Origin: Planctomycetaceae bacterium
Lineage (GTDB): Bacteria; Planctomycetota; Planctomycetia; Planctomycetales; Planctomycetaceae
Assembly (NCBI GenBank): GCA_017795105.1
Contig: CP051247.1
Location: 4,682,001 to 4,746,000, forward strand
DNA: 64,000 nucleotides
Reading direction: 5' to 3'
Part shown: piece by piece, positions 35,406-44,884 of the stretch
Numbering within the stretch: the stretch's first letter is position 1
How the letters are laid out: each line of letters begins with the position of its first letter
Made by a program: the position numbers and the translations under genes
Notes under the pieces: model-generated
What the model was told of the DNA's origin: nothing
Databases searched by the model: none
The model's input: the letters and a program-made list of their open reading frames with translations, nothing else

Positions 35406-38123
35406 CTAGGGCGATGCCTCGGCTGAGGAGTTCTCCAGAATGCGCAGGACCTGCTCTTCCTTGAGGATCTCGTTGAGCGATCGGTTTCCGTTTTTCTGCT
35501 CGGCACGCAGCCACAGGTCTTTCGATCGCAGTGTGTCAAAGTCGGAAATCAGGTAGCGTGTCTTCCGGGATTGACCACTGAGCAGGCCGGTCATGTTCCG
35601 TGTTAAACGGCGACGGCCGCGGATGAGAAGGTTGCAGCGAAAGTCGATGATCTCGGCTGGATCGGTCTCGTTGGTGACGGTCTGTTCGACCATTACGCCT
35701 CCATCCGGCAGCCGTGTCAGCTGAATGTCCATATGCACGTCTCCGGTTCCGACCTGGTAGTCGCGATAGACGCGGAACGGGAAGCTTAAACCAGATCCGC
35801 CCAGGTCGAACTCGAAGGCCAGCATCTGTTCGCCGATCGCTGCCTGAGAGGGGAGCTTGATGGTGAGCGGAATCGGGATCTCTTCTTCACGGCCGGCGGC
35901 AACGGTCACTTTCTGCGGTTGAATGTCCCACCCGAAACCGGGGATGACCGTCATCGTACCCTGAACGTTCCAGGAGAACGTGTTCTTCACGTTGAGGATA
36001 TCTTCGTGTTCGGCCGACGAACTGGCGATCTGTCCCTTTTCGAACGAGGCATTCATTCGCCAGCGGGCCAGCTCCAGTGAGCAGCCGGTGAGAATCGTCG
36101 GCACCGAGGTCACCTTAATGGTCTGCCGCCCGTGACGCGGCGAGCCCGGCATGCGAACCTGATCGCCCCAGACATCGTTTCGTACGACCTCGTCGCCCAG
36201 ATAGATCTCTTCCTCGACTGGCTCATCGTTCCAGACCACGATCGCGGCATCGTGTTCTCGGAGGAAGACATGATTGGTGCTGCGGTTCGGCATCTGGAAC
36301 GAGCCAACATACTGGCTGTGATTCAAGGCCAGTGCGACCGTTCGCCAGGGCAGAAACAGATCGGTGGGGGACCCATCGGTGTTCAACAGGCCAAACTCCG
36401 GATCGAAGACTTCGTGAGCGAAGATCACGTCGGCTCCGGTTCGCTTGGCATCAATCATCCGCCGCACGAGATTGTTGGCCCGTTCATTGGGATCACTCTC
36501 TTCAGTACGCCGATCTGCTTTCACGACCACCCAGGCTTCATAGCCCTGTTTCTGAACTTCCTGGACGTTCTCCTTGACCGTTTCGAAGCTCTGTTCCTCG
36601 TCGAAGGTTAGCGTAAGGAAGTTCCGGTTGATGGCCGTGTTGCGGGGGACTTCTGAACCGACATTCCAGCGAACACCGAGCTGACGAATCTGACCGATTC
36701 GCTGAAGCTCTTTGCGGATCGATTCGACGGCACCCGTGAAGTCGGGCATGCCGACGAAGCTCGAGTCCCGATCGTCGCCGAGCTGCCAGCGGGTGACTGT
36801 CGGCGAATACGTTGCCATCACCTGATTGGCAGCTTCTCGCCAGACGATGGGCGGAGCGGTAAACAGCTCGCTGATGCCGGTCCAGTCTTCAGCGAACTTG
36901 GCCCGAATATCAGAAGGGGGATCGACGAGCATTCCAATGGGAACGATCGACTGATTGCGAAGTCCGGTGAGCAAATGGCCGCGCTCACTGGCCAGCTGCG
37001 GGGTGCCATCGCTCCAGACCGGAGTCTTGACCCAGTTGATCCCCGATTCCCGGGTGATCGCCAGCATGTCGTCGGGGCCGATGCGATGCGGAGCGCCCGC
37101 GAGAGTCCAGCCGAACTCACCCGACGTGGGAGATGCTCCACGCAGGTTGAGGACCGCGAACGATGTGTACCGGCTGACGATCTCTTCATCGTTTCTTAGA
37201 AGCGTCGCACGAACGCGGTAGTAGCCCGGCGGATAGACAGGAAGCTCCCAGAGTGTTCGACCACGTTTCTCATCTTTCGTCTCGGCCGGGCGGGCAGCGA
37301 TCTGCGTGCTGGTCTGATCAATGATCTTCCCGTAGACATCTTCGGAGTGGAGCCGAAGTTCATATTCGTACGATTGATCGTCGTGATGAGCATCGAGTCC
37401 GGTGGCGTAGGACTCGATCGTGATCTCGGCTTTGGCCTGACGAAAATGCGTTTCGAAGTTGCTTGCCAGGTTGAGCCGCGGAAGTTTGCCGATGTGGATT
37501 GAATCGAACCAGGCCGACCCGGAAATATCGTTCTGATCACTGGGGATCAGATGGCAGCCAACGACGACAAAGCAGACGTTCTCAGCCGGCATTACCGGAT
37601 CAAGTTTGAGTGTCTGCCATTCGCCGTGGCTTCCCGAAACGGGAGCGGAAAGTACGCGATGGATTCTCTGCTTGCGATGGTTCAGGAATGAGAATGACAC
37701 AATTGCGGCACTGTGCCTCAGGTCTCGCGTCAGCACCGAGGCGCTCATCAGGTACGAATGCTCTGGATCGACCGGCAGCGGCGGCGAATAGTAGGCCGCA
37801 CTGCTTCCGTTGGCATCAATTCGCAGGCTGCGCCCTCCTGAGCGCGCCTTCGCGTAGTCGATCTCAGCGTTCACGTAGCCGCGGAACTCGACTCCTTTGC
37901 GACGAATCCAGTCATCAGGCTGACGGTCGAAATCGCGATCTTCTTCCCGCTCAAAGGAGAAGTTGGCGATAGGGATCGCCCCTTTCATCTTCTGGCTCGC
38001 GGCTTCCGTCTTGTCATCAACCGATGCGGCATGGCCAGATTTGCAAACGACGATCAGCAGCAGGACCAGACAGCAGGTCTGGAACAGCCGGAGGCAGATC
38101 GTTTGCGGCGAGAGGGTGTTCAT
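35406..38123 (-). CDS. Large secreted protein of unknown function
   Basis: The 905-residue protein has a signal peptide (about 1-33). Residues about 48-210 look like a carbohydrate-binding jelly-roll (IANFSFEREED-DFDRQPDDW, SGGRSLRIDANGSS, SAWFDSIHIGKLP). A beta-rich stretch follows, then a region (about 330-650) with helix-strand alternation (RESGINWVKTPVW, WQLGDDRDSSF) that could be a glycoside-hydrolase-like barrel. The C-terminal 200 residues look like beta sandwiches. I cannot place it in a numbered hydrolase family. It stands alone, divergent from the epimerase-like gene. Most likely a cell-surface polysaccharide-binding or -processing protein. Confidence 0.72.
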   Translation of the reverse strand: MNTLSPQTICLRLFQTCCLVLLLIVVCKSGHAASVDDKTEAASQKMKGAIPIANFSFEREEDRDFDRQPDDWIRRKGVEFRGYVNAEIDYAKARSGGRSLRIDANGSSAAYYSPPLPVDPEHSYLMSASVLTRDLRHSAAIVSFSFLNHRKQRIHRVLSAPVSGSHGEWQTLKLDPVMPAENVCFVVVGCHLIPSDQNDISGSAWFDSIHIGKLPRLNLASNFETHFRQAKAEITIESYATGLDAHHDDQSYEYELRLHSEDVYGKIIDQTSTQIAARPAETKDEKRGRTLWELPVYPPGYYRVRATLLRNDEEIVSRYTSFAVLNLRGASPTSGEFGWTLAGAPHRIGPDDMLAITRESGINWVKTPVWSDGTPQLASERGHLLTGLRNQSIVPIGMLVDPPSDIRAKFAEDWTGISELFTAPPIVWREAANQVMATYSPTVTRWQLGDDRDSSFVGMPDFTGAVESIRKELQRIGQIRQLGVRWNVGSEVPRNTAINRNFLTLTFDEEQSFETVKENVQEVQKQGYEAWVVVKADRRTEESDPNERANNLVRRMIDAKRTGADVIFAHEVFDPEFGLLNTDGSPTDLFLPWRTVALALNHSQYVGSFQMPNRSTNHVFLREHDAAIVVWNDEPVEEEIYLGDEVVRNDVWGDQVRMPGSPRHGRQTIKVTSVPTILTGCSLELARWRMNASFEKGQIASSSAEHEDILNVKNTFSWNVQGTMTVIPGFGWDIQPQKVTVAAGREEEIPIPLTIKLPSQAAIGEQMLAFEFDLGGSGLSFPFRVYRDYQVGTGDVHMDIQLTRLPDGGVMVEQTVTNETDPAEIIDFRCNLLIRGRRRLTRNMTGLLSGQSRKTRYLISDFDTLRSKDLWLRAEQKNGNRSLNEILKEEQVLRILENSSAEASP

Positions 38124-38374
38124 CGTGAGACTCTGGCCCGCAGGCGTCTGAGGAGGCAGACGCGAGCCGGCAACGGCTTCCTTCGGAAGTGACTGTTTTC
38201 CTGTTCCTCGATCCTTTATAAAATCGTCGCATTCCGTGAGTCAGAATGGCCGAAGTCGAATCGAACCGCCTGTAACGGTTGTATCGATGCCGGGTTCTGT
38301 CGGGATTGATGTTCTCCGACCGTCGTCCAGTCGACGGCTAAGCCTGAAACGCCGACTTTTTCTGAAATCCGTTC

Positions 38375-39163
38375 ATGTCGACCCGATTCTCTGTCAGCAC
38401 CAGCTCTCTCGAAATGCCTTTGCGGCAGGCGATCCGCACAGCTGCCGAAATGAAAGTGTCCAGCATCCGCTGTGATGTTCGAACGGAACTCAAACCCCGG
38501 GAGCTGTCCCAGACGGGACGCCGAGAGTTTCTGTATTTGCTCAAGGAATTCGATTTGCAGCTCTCGGCCCTGAACTTCACCGTTCGGCGCCCTTTCTACG
38601 AGCAGGACGATCTGGACGCCCGTGTTCAGGCGGCGCGGGAAGCTCTTGAGCTGGCCGGATTGCTGAAAGTTCGACACCTCTGCCTGCGAATCGGTGATAT
38701 TCCGGAAGAGGACAGCCCGAACTATGGAATTCTTCAGCAGGCGATCGAAGATCTGGCTCGGCACGGCAATCATGTCGGAGTCGTGCTGACCGTGATTCCA
38801 GTCGGGCGAACTCTCGATGGGCTGAAGCAGTTTCTCTCGACGATTCGTTCCGGGCCTGTCGCCGTCGATTTCGATCCTTCGCGATTTCTGCTTGGCGGAC
38901 AGGATCCCATCGAGGCACTACGGAATCTGCATCAGTACGTGGAGCAATTCACGGCTCGCGATGCAACTCGTGATTTCGCCGGAGGCGGAGAAGAAGTCCC
39001 GCTGGGACGCGGCGAAGTTGTCTGGGACGAGACGATCGCCACACTTTCCGAAATCGGCTACCGCGGCCCGATCAACGTGCAGCGGACAACTGGCTCGAAT
39101 CGACTGAGAGATCTGACGAATGCGATCGCTTATCTGACCCGAGTCAGCGGCGAGATCTGGTAG
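38375..39163 (+). CDS. Sugar phosphate isomerase/epimerase-like TIM-barrel protein
   Basis: The 262-residue protein resembles the xylose-isomerase-like TIM-barrel (AP endonuclease 2) group. Supporting pieces are SVSTSSLEMPLRQAIRTAAEM, LQLSALNFTVRRPF, RHLCLRIGDIP, VAVDFDPSRFLLGG and ETIATLSEIGYRGPINVQ. In this family the metal ligands are Glu, Asp and His; several are not in clear positions here, so catalysis is uncertain. No signal peptide is seen. It lies between the secreted 905-residue gene and the DUF900 esterase, with no strong operon link. Confidence 0.8.
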   Translation: MSTRFSVSTSSLEMPLRQAIRTAAEMKVSSIRCDVRTELKPRELSQTGRREFLYLLKEFDLQLSALNFTVRRPFYEQDDLDARVQAAREALELAGLLKVRHLCLRIGDIPEEDSPNYGILQQAIEDLARHGNHVGVVLTVIPVGRTLDGLKQFLSTIRSGPVAVDFDPSRFLLGGQDPIEALRNLHQYVEQFTARDATRDFAGGGEEVPLGRGEVVWDETIATLSEIGYRGPINVQRTTGSNRLRDLTNAIAYLTRVSGEIW

Positions 39164-39343
39164 TTCCGGACTGACGTTCGACGCTCCATCGACGAGCCGA
39201 TTGCATTTTCTACAACGTCCCGCTGACGTTGACGGATTTCTCCCTATCGTCGAATCTTCGCGTCCCCTCCTTGTCTTGCGCGAAGGGCCTGTCTCCGTAC
39301 GCGCTCTCATTTCCCGTCGACATCCAGCCTCTGCGTGCCGCCC

Positions 39344-40588
39344 ATGAGAAATGGAATCTCTCTCCTTGCGCTGACTGTATCGATCGCGACTGCGATGCTT
39401 CCGGGCTGCCAGCAGCTTGATGAATCGTGCGAGACAATGAGCGCGGCTCCGACTCGCGAACCGAGGACGGAAGCGTACGATATCGTTCGCGTTTTCTACG
39501 GCACGAACCGGGCTGCGACGGGAGACTCCCGCTGGAACCGATACTATGGCAGCGAGCCGGGAGACCTGGAATACGGCGTCTGTGAGGTCAGCATTCCGCG
39601 GTCGCACAAGTACGGGGAGATCGAGCGACCGAGCATCTGGCGGCTCGAATTTGAAGAGTCTGCCGACAAGCACATTATGTTGCAGAAGATCGAGCCGCGT
39701 TCGGAAGCCGACTTTGTCGCCGATCTTCGCCAGGACGTCGGGCGATCGCCACTTCGCGAAGCTTTCGTCTTCATTCACGGCTACAACGTGACGTTCGCCC
39801 AGGCAAGCTACCGCACGGCTCAGATGGCGCATGATCTCCGTTTTTCGGGGCCGCCAATTCTTTACAGCTGGCCCTCTCGTGGCGAATTGTCCGGCTACGT
39901 GGCCGACATGAGCGCAGCGGACGGATCGGCCAGGCATCTCCGAACGTTTCTCGAACGGATCGCCCGCGACTCCGGAGCCGATCGGGTGCATCTCATCGCT
40001 CACAGCATGGGCAACCGCGTCACGACCCGAGTGCTGAGCAGTCTGGCTGAAGAGGCCGCCTTTGACCAACTGCCCCGGTTCAATCAGATCATCCTGGCTG
40101 CACCGGATGTCGATGCGAAGACCTTCAAGCAGGACATTGCTCCCCGAATGGTTCAGGCCGGACAGCGGGTCACCATCTACGCCTCGGCTCACGACCGGGC
40201 CTTGCAGGCCTCGCGAATCGTGCATCGTGGTCATCGACTCGGGCAGGGTGGTTCTCACCTGACGACCTTCCCCGATCTGAATACGATCGAAATGGTGGAT
40301 GCAACGGGAGTGGACTTCTCGTTCTTTGAACTCGGACACGCCGAGTATGGTGATGCCTTGCTGGCAGACGTGAAGCTGGCTCTTCGCGGCTATCAGGCGG
40401 AACAGCGCGGCCTGGAACCCCTTCCGATTGGTGCGGCCTGGCGCGTGCCATCAGCCGATCCGATCGTTCCGGAATCCGATCCCGGCGTGGTCGTCGTCGC
40501 CAAAATGGAAACCCCAGCCGAGGAACCGGATTCCGTCGAGCCGATCAGCTTCTGGACTTTCCTCAAGAACCTCTGGCTCTTTCCGTAG
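39344..40588 (+). CDS. DUF900 alpha/beta hydrolase lipoprotein
   Basis: The product is 414 residues from ATG 39344; a GTG three codons earlier is in frame. It has a lipoprotein signal with lipobox LPGC (Cys22). The alpha/beta hydrolase domain has an oxyanion region FVFIHGYNVTF, the nucleophile elbow AHSMGNR, and an acid-bearing APDVDAKTF segment, so a catalytic Ser-Asp-His triad is likely. DUF900 members are esterase-like hydrolases with unknown substrates. It would act in the periplasm or on a membrane surface. It stands alone, and repeats follow it. Confidence 0.85.
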   Translation: MRNGISLLALTVSIATAMLPGCQQLDESCETMSAAPTREPRTEAYDIVRVFYGTNRAATGDSRWNRYYGSEPGDLEYGVCEVSIPRSHKYGEIERPSIWRLEFEESADKHIMLQKIEPRSEADFVADLRQDVGRSPLREAFVFIHGYNVTFAQASYRTAQMAHDLRFSGPPILYSWPSRGELSGYVADMSAADGSARHLRTFLERIARDSGADRVHLIAHSMGNRVTTRVLSSLAEEAAFDQLPRFNQIILAAPDVDAKTFKQDIAPRMVQAGQRVTIYASAHDRALQASRIVHRGHRLGQGGSHLTTFPDLNTIEMVDATGVDFSFFELGHAEYGDALLADVKLALRGYQAEQRGLEPLPIGAAWRVPSADPIVPESDPGVVVVAKMETPAEEPDSVEPISFWTFLKNLWLFP

Positions 40589-40683
40589 GGATCGCGGAGA
40601 CCATGACGGGTCTGTCTGCATCGCAAATTGCGGAAAGCAGGCCAGGCAGCACTTCGCAAGTCAACCAGGGCTCAGAATCCTTT

Positions 40684-40816
40684 GGGTAGCCCCGGTTGCT
40701 TCGCTACCGGGGCCGACGCAGTCGGCAAGAGGTTACATCGATTGATTCGAACTGCGAGGAGTGTTGAAGACCTCTTGTGGCTTCGCCACCCCGGTTGAAT
40801 CAAACGGGGCGACCCC
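40684..40816. repeat. REPIN-like element with inverted ends, copy 2 (inverted)
   Basis: The 133-bp element starts with GGGTAGCCCCGGTTG and ends in CAAACGGGGCGACCC, a three-mismatch version of the complementary end. Its left part is the reverse complement of the right part of the copy at 10446, and its right part (CCTCTTGTGGCTTCGCCACCCC) is the complement of that copy's left part. The two copies are therefore inverted relative to each other. It fills much of the 311-nt gap between the DUF900 gene and metH; nothing else is evident there. Confidence 0.82.
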
Positions 40817-40899
40817 AAAGTCGTTCTCTCAATGCCCCTCTAAATCCCGCTTCCCTCGAGACGATGCCAGCATGGTACCGCGAATGAACGCCGCTTGCC

Positions 40900-43800
40900 C
40901 TACCCGAGGATCGGTGAGAGCCATCTCCGGGCGTCGTCCAGTTCCATCCCCATGCGGTCGGCGTAGCTGACGAGCTGGTCTTCGGTGATCTGCGTGACCG
41001 AGAAGTATCGGGATGCCGGGTGGGCGAAATAGAGTCCGCTCACCGACGAAGCCGGCCACATCGCCAGCGAGTCGGTGAGAGTGATCCCGGTGTTCTTAGT
41101 CGCATCGAGCAGGTCGAACAGCCGTGTCTTCGGCGTGTGGTCCGGGCAGGCGGGGTAGCCGAAGGCCGGACGGATGCCGCGATACTTCTCGGCGATCAGC
41201 TCGTCGTTATCGAGGCCTTCCTCCATGCCGTAACCCCAGTCGCGTCGGGCGACAGCATGCAGCGCCTCGGCAAAGGCTTCGGCCAGTCGGTCGGCAAGAG
41301 CTTTGAGCATTATCGACTGGTAGTCGTCGTGCTGAGCTTCGAATTTCGCGAGCTGGTCTTCGATGTTGATTCCGGTGGTGACGGCGAAGGCCCCAAGGTA
41401 ATCGAGACGTCCGGAGTCGACTGGAGCGATGAAGTCCGACAGGGCGCGGAACTCGTTCTGCCCCTTGCGTTCCCACTGCTGACGGAGCATCGGGAAGCGG
41501 ACGATCTCTTTGCGATCTTCGACGGCGGTCGGATCGTAAACGATGATGTCATCGCCGTCGGAATTAGCGGGCCAGAAACCATAGACGCCGTTCGCCGTCA
41601 GCCATTTCTCGGCCACGATCTGATCGAGCATTTCGTTGGCTTCCGCGAACAGCTTGCGGGCCTCGGTGCCGACGACATCGTCGTTCAGAATCTTCGGGTA
41701 CTTGCCGTGGAGCGACCAGGTCTGGAAAAACGGCGACCAGTCGATGTAAGGACGGATCGTCTCCAGGGGATAGTCCGGCAGTGTTTTCAGTCCCAGGAAG
41801 TCCGGCGTCGGAATATCAACGTCGGTCCAGTCGGTGGCGAAGCGACGATTGAAAGCATCGTCATAGGAGACGAGTTTCCGCTCCTGCAGTTTGCCGTACG
41901 TGTTTCGATCCCGTTCCTGAGCAGCTCGGTTTTTCTCTTCGAAGGCTTTGCAGCGTTCCGGATCAATCAACGATTCCACGACCGGCACCGAGAGCGAAGC
42001 ATCGCCGACGTGAGCGACAATCTGGCTGTAATTCGGAGCGATCTTGACCGCGGTATGCTTGGCCGAAGTCGTTGCTCCGCCAATGAGCAGCGGCGTTGTC
42101 ATGCCGCGACGTTCCATCTCCTTGGCGACGCTGACCATCTCGTCGAGCGATGGCGTAATTAGTCCGGAAAGCCCAATCACATCGGCTCCGACTTCGACGG
42201 CTTTGTCGAGAATCGTGTCGCCGGGAACCATGACCCCCAGGTCAATCACTTCGAAGTTGTTACAGCGAAGCACGACCGCGACGATGTTCTTGCCGATGTC
42301 GTGGACATCGCCTTTCACAGTCGCGATAAGAAAGGTGCCGCGAGCCTTCGCTCCCGATTCCGCCTTCTCCGCTTCCATGTACGGCGTGAGATAAGCGACC
42401 GATTTCTTCATTACGCGAGCCGACTTCACCACCTGTGGCAGGAACATCTTTCCTGCTCCGAACAGCTCGCCGACCACGCTCATGCCGTCCATCAACGGCC
42501 CCTGAATCACGTTGAGCGGGCGTCCGTACTTCTGTCGGGCTTCTTCGGTATCTTCGTCGACGTAGTCTGTAATCCCTTTAAGCAGCGAGTGGGCGAGACG
42601 CTCTTCGACAGTGCCGTTTCGCCACTCCGCGGTTTTCTTCTCGGTTGAACCGCTTGCCTGGTCCTTGATCTTCTCGGCGTAGTCAATGAGCCGCTCGGTC
42701 GCATCATCCCGACGATTCAACAGAACATCTTCGATGTAGACGAGCAGTTCCTTGTCGATCTCCTCGTAGACTTCGAGCTGACTGGAGTTGACGATTCCCA
42801 TATCGAGACCGGCATTGATCGCGTGATACAGGAAGGCCGCGTTCATCGCCTCGCGAACGACATTGTTGCCGCGGAAGGAGAACGAGACGTTACTGACGCC
42901 GCCGGATGTTTTCGCACCCGGGCACTCTTTCTTGATCCGACGGACCGCTTCGAAAAATTCGACCGCGTAGTTGTTGTGTTCCTCCATCCCCGTGGCGACG
43001 GTAAGGATGTTCGGGTCGAAGATAATGTCTTCCGGCGGAAAGCCGACTTCTTCCGTGAGGAGTTTGTATGCCCGTTTGCAAATCTCCACTTTGCGATCGG
43101 CGGTGTCGGCCTGGCCTTTTTCGTCGAAGGCCATGACAACAACTGCGGCTCCGTACTTGCGAATGAGCCGGGCCTGTTCGAGGAAGCGATCGACGTTGTC
43201 CTTGATGCTGATCGAGTTAACGATCGGCTTGCCCTGAACGCATTTCAGACCGGTCTCAATCACATCCCAGTTGGACGAGTCGATCATGATCGGCACGGGG
43301 ATATCGCCATCGTCGCTGATCAGCCACAGGAATTTTTCCATGCAGGCAGCTGAGTCGAGCAGACCTTCGTCCATGTTGACGTCGACGACATTGGCGCCTC
43401 CTTCAACCTGCTCGCGGGCGACGCTCAGGGCTTCATCGTATTTCTCTTCGCGAATCAGTCGGGCAAACTTGCGCGAGCCAGTGACGTTGGTTCGCTCGCC
43501 GATCATCAGGAAGTTGGAGTTGTCCCGCAGCTCACAACGTTCCAGACCAGCGTACGACGAGACCGAGCCGGCACCGGATGTGATTCGCGGCTTGAGCCCC
43601 TTTGTCTTTTCGTCAATCTTGTGAATGTATTCCGGCGTGGTGCCGCAGCATCCGCCGATGAGGTTCACCCAGCCGTTCTCGGCGTAGGCGCGGAGGGTTT
43701 CAGCGACTTCATTCGGATTGGAATCGAACCCGCCCATCCCGTCCGGCATCCCCGCATTCGGATAGCAGCTGATCGGACAGTTCGCGAGTTTGGACATCGA

Positions 43801-44583
43801 TTCGACATACGGTCGCATCTGCTTCGGACCGATGGCGCAGTTGAGCCCAATACTGAAGAGCGGGAAGTGGGAAACCGATGTGTAAAACGCTTCGACGGTT
43901 TGTGCCGTCAGCGAGCGACCGGTGTCGAAAATAGTCCCTGAGACCATCACCGGCAGCGTGATGCCACGCTCTTCAAAAACGCGACGAATCGCGAACAGGC
44001 ACGACTTCATATTCAGCGTGTCGAACGACGTTTCCGGCAGAAGAATGTCGGCGCCCCCATCGATTAGTCCGCGGACCTGCTCGGCATACGAATCGACCAT
44101 CTGATCGAACGTGACCGGCCGCGTGCCGGGGTTGTCGGCGTTCATCGAGAGCAGGAACTTCGTGGGGCCGATACTTCCCGCGACGAAGCGAGGCTTATCC
44201 GGATTCTTCCGAGTGAATTCTTCGCAGGCCTGTTTGGCGAGCTTCGCCGACGCAGAATTGATCTCGTGCGTCAGATGTCCCAGGCCGTACTCGTCCTGGT
44301 TCAGGATGTTGGCGTTGAAGGAGTTGGTCTCGATGATATCGGAGCCGGCATCGAGATAGCGGCGATGAATATCGAGAATCATCTCCGGCTGCGTGAGGCA
44401 GAGAATGTCGGTCGCGTTCTTGAGATCGGACGGATGATTCTTGAACCGTTCGCCCCGGAAGTCGGCTTCAGTCGGTTTGGAATCGAGAATCAGAGCCCCC
44501 ATCGAACCGTCCAGCAGGAGGATTCGATCTTCGAGCAGATTATTGAGCAGGTCCTGAGTCGAATTGATACTCGTCGAAATCAT
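40900..44583 (-). CDS. metH: Cobalamin-dependent methionine synthase
   Basis: The product is 1227 residues from ATG 44583, the usual full length. Domains in order are the homocysteine-binding barrel with zinc cysteines (GLNCAIG and GGCCGTT), the methyltetrahydrofolate barrel (about 350-610), the B12 cap and B12-binding domain with DVHDIGKN, where His761 matches the cobalt ligand, and the C-terminal activation domain that uses AdoMet (RPAFGYPACPDH, LYFAHPASRYF). It transfers methyl from methyltetrahydrofolate to homocysteine. metF is upstream on the same strand, but a 301-nt repeat-bearing gap separates them. No clear cobalamin riboswitch is seen. Confidence 0.96.
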   Translation of the reverse strand: MISTSINSTQDLLNNLLEDRILLLDGSMGALILDSKPTEADFRGERFKNHPSDLKNATDILCLTQPEMILDIHRRYLDAGSDIIETNSFNANILNQDEYGLGHLTHEINSASAKLAKQACEEFTRKNPDKPRFVAGSIGPTKFLLSMNADNPGTRPVTFDQMVDSYAEQVRGLIDGGADILLPETSFDTLNMKSCLFAIRRVFEERGITLPVMVSGTIFDTGRSLTAQTVEAFYTSVSHFPLFSIGLNCAIGPKQMRPYVESMSKLANCPISCYPNAGMPDGMGGFDSNPNEVAETLRAYAENGWVNLIGGCCGTTPEYIHKIDEKTKGLKPRITSGAGSVSSYAGLERCELRDNSNFLMIGERTNVTGSRKFARLIREEKYDEALSVAREQVEGGANVVDVNMDEGLLDSAACMEKFLWLISDDGDIPVPIMIDSSNWDVIETGLKCVQGKPIVNSISIKDNVDRFLEQARLIRKYGAAVVVMAFDEKGQADTADRKVEICKRAYKLLTEEVGFPPEDIIFDPNILTVATGMEEHNNYAVEFFEAVRRIKKECPGAKTSGGVSNVSFSFRGNNVVREAMNAAFLYHAINAGLDMGIVNSSQLEVYEEIDKELLVYIEDVLLNRRDDATERLIDYAEKIKDQASGSTEKKTAEWRNGTVEERLAHSLLKGITDYVDEDTEEARQKYGRPLNVIQGPLMDGMSVVGELFGAGKMFLPQVVKSARVMKKSVAYLTPYMEAEKAESGAKARGTFLIATVKGDVHDIGKNIVAVVLRCNNFEVIDLGVMVPGDTILDKAVEVGADVIGLSGLITPSLDEMVSVAKEMERRGMTTPLLIGGATTSAKHTAVKIAPNYSQIVAHVGDASLSVPVVESLIDPERCKAFEEKNRAAQERDRNTYGKLQERKLVSYDDAFNRRFATDWTDVDIPTPDFLGLKTLPDYPLETIRPYIDWSPFFQTWSLHGKYPKILNDDVVGTEARKLFAEANEMLDQIVAEKWLTANGVYGFWPANSDGDDIIVYDPTAVEDRKEIVRFPMLRQQWERKGQNEFRALSDFIAPVDSGRLDYLGAFAVTTGINIEDQLAKFEAQHDDYQSIMLKALADRLAEAFAEALHAVARRDWGYGMEEGLDNDELIAEKYRGIRPAFGYPACPDHTPKTRLFDLLDATKNTGITLTDSLAMWPASSVSGLYFAHPASRYFSVTQITEDQLVSYADRMGMELDDARRWLSPILG

Positions 44584-44727
44584 AGGGGGATCAGCAACTC
44601 CGTAGGGGTTCGTCGATCGCGGTTTTGCGACGGCGGGGCCACCGCCGGCAGATCCGGCAGTGCGGTTCAAACTCTGGCGTCTGGACGGGACGTCTGCCTG
44701 TTGGCAGAGGCAAATCAGTGGCCTGTG

Positions 44728-44778
44728 AAGCAGATCACCCGCATTTTCCCCTCACCCTCTCCCCCAAGGGGGCGAGGG
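44728..44778 (+). repeat. CCCTCACCCT-type dispersed repeat, copy 1
   Basis: The unit reads AAGCAGATCACCCGCATT followed by CCCCTCACCCTCTCCCCC and a GGGGGCGAGGG arm that folds back. A second copy in opposite orientation is at 48971-49026. It sits in the 301-nt metH-metF gap, which otherwise shows nothing I can name. Confidence 0.78.
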
Positions 44779-44884
44779 TATTCCGAATGACTGACAGTCA
44801 TCCATCGCCAAAACACGAAAGGGAATCTCATCCCGTTTGCCGGACAGCACACGATAACGAGTGAGGCTGCAGATGAAAACGGGT

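Noticed and set aside
44584..44884. Possible cobalamin riboswitch upstream of metH (a GCCACTG-like piece on the minus strand)
   Set aside because: The piece lies next to a dispersed CCCTCACCCT repeat. The other conserved B12 box (AGTCAGGATACCTGCC type) and the GGGAAGG part are missing.
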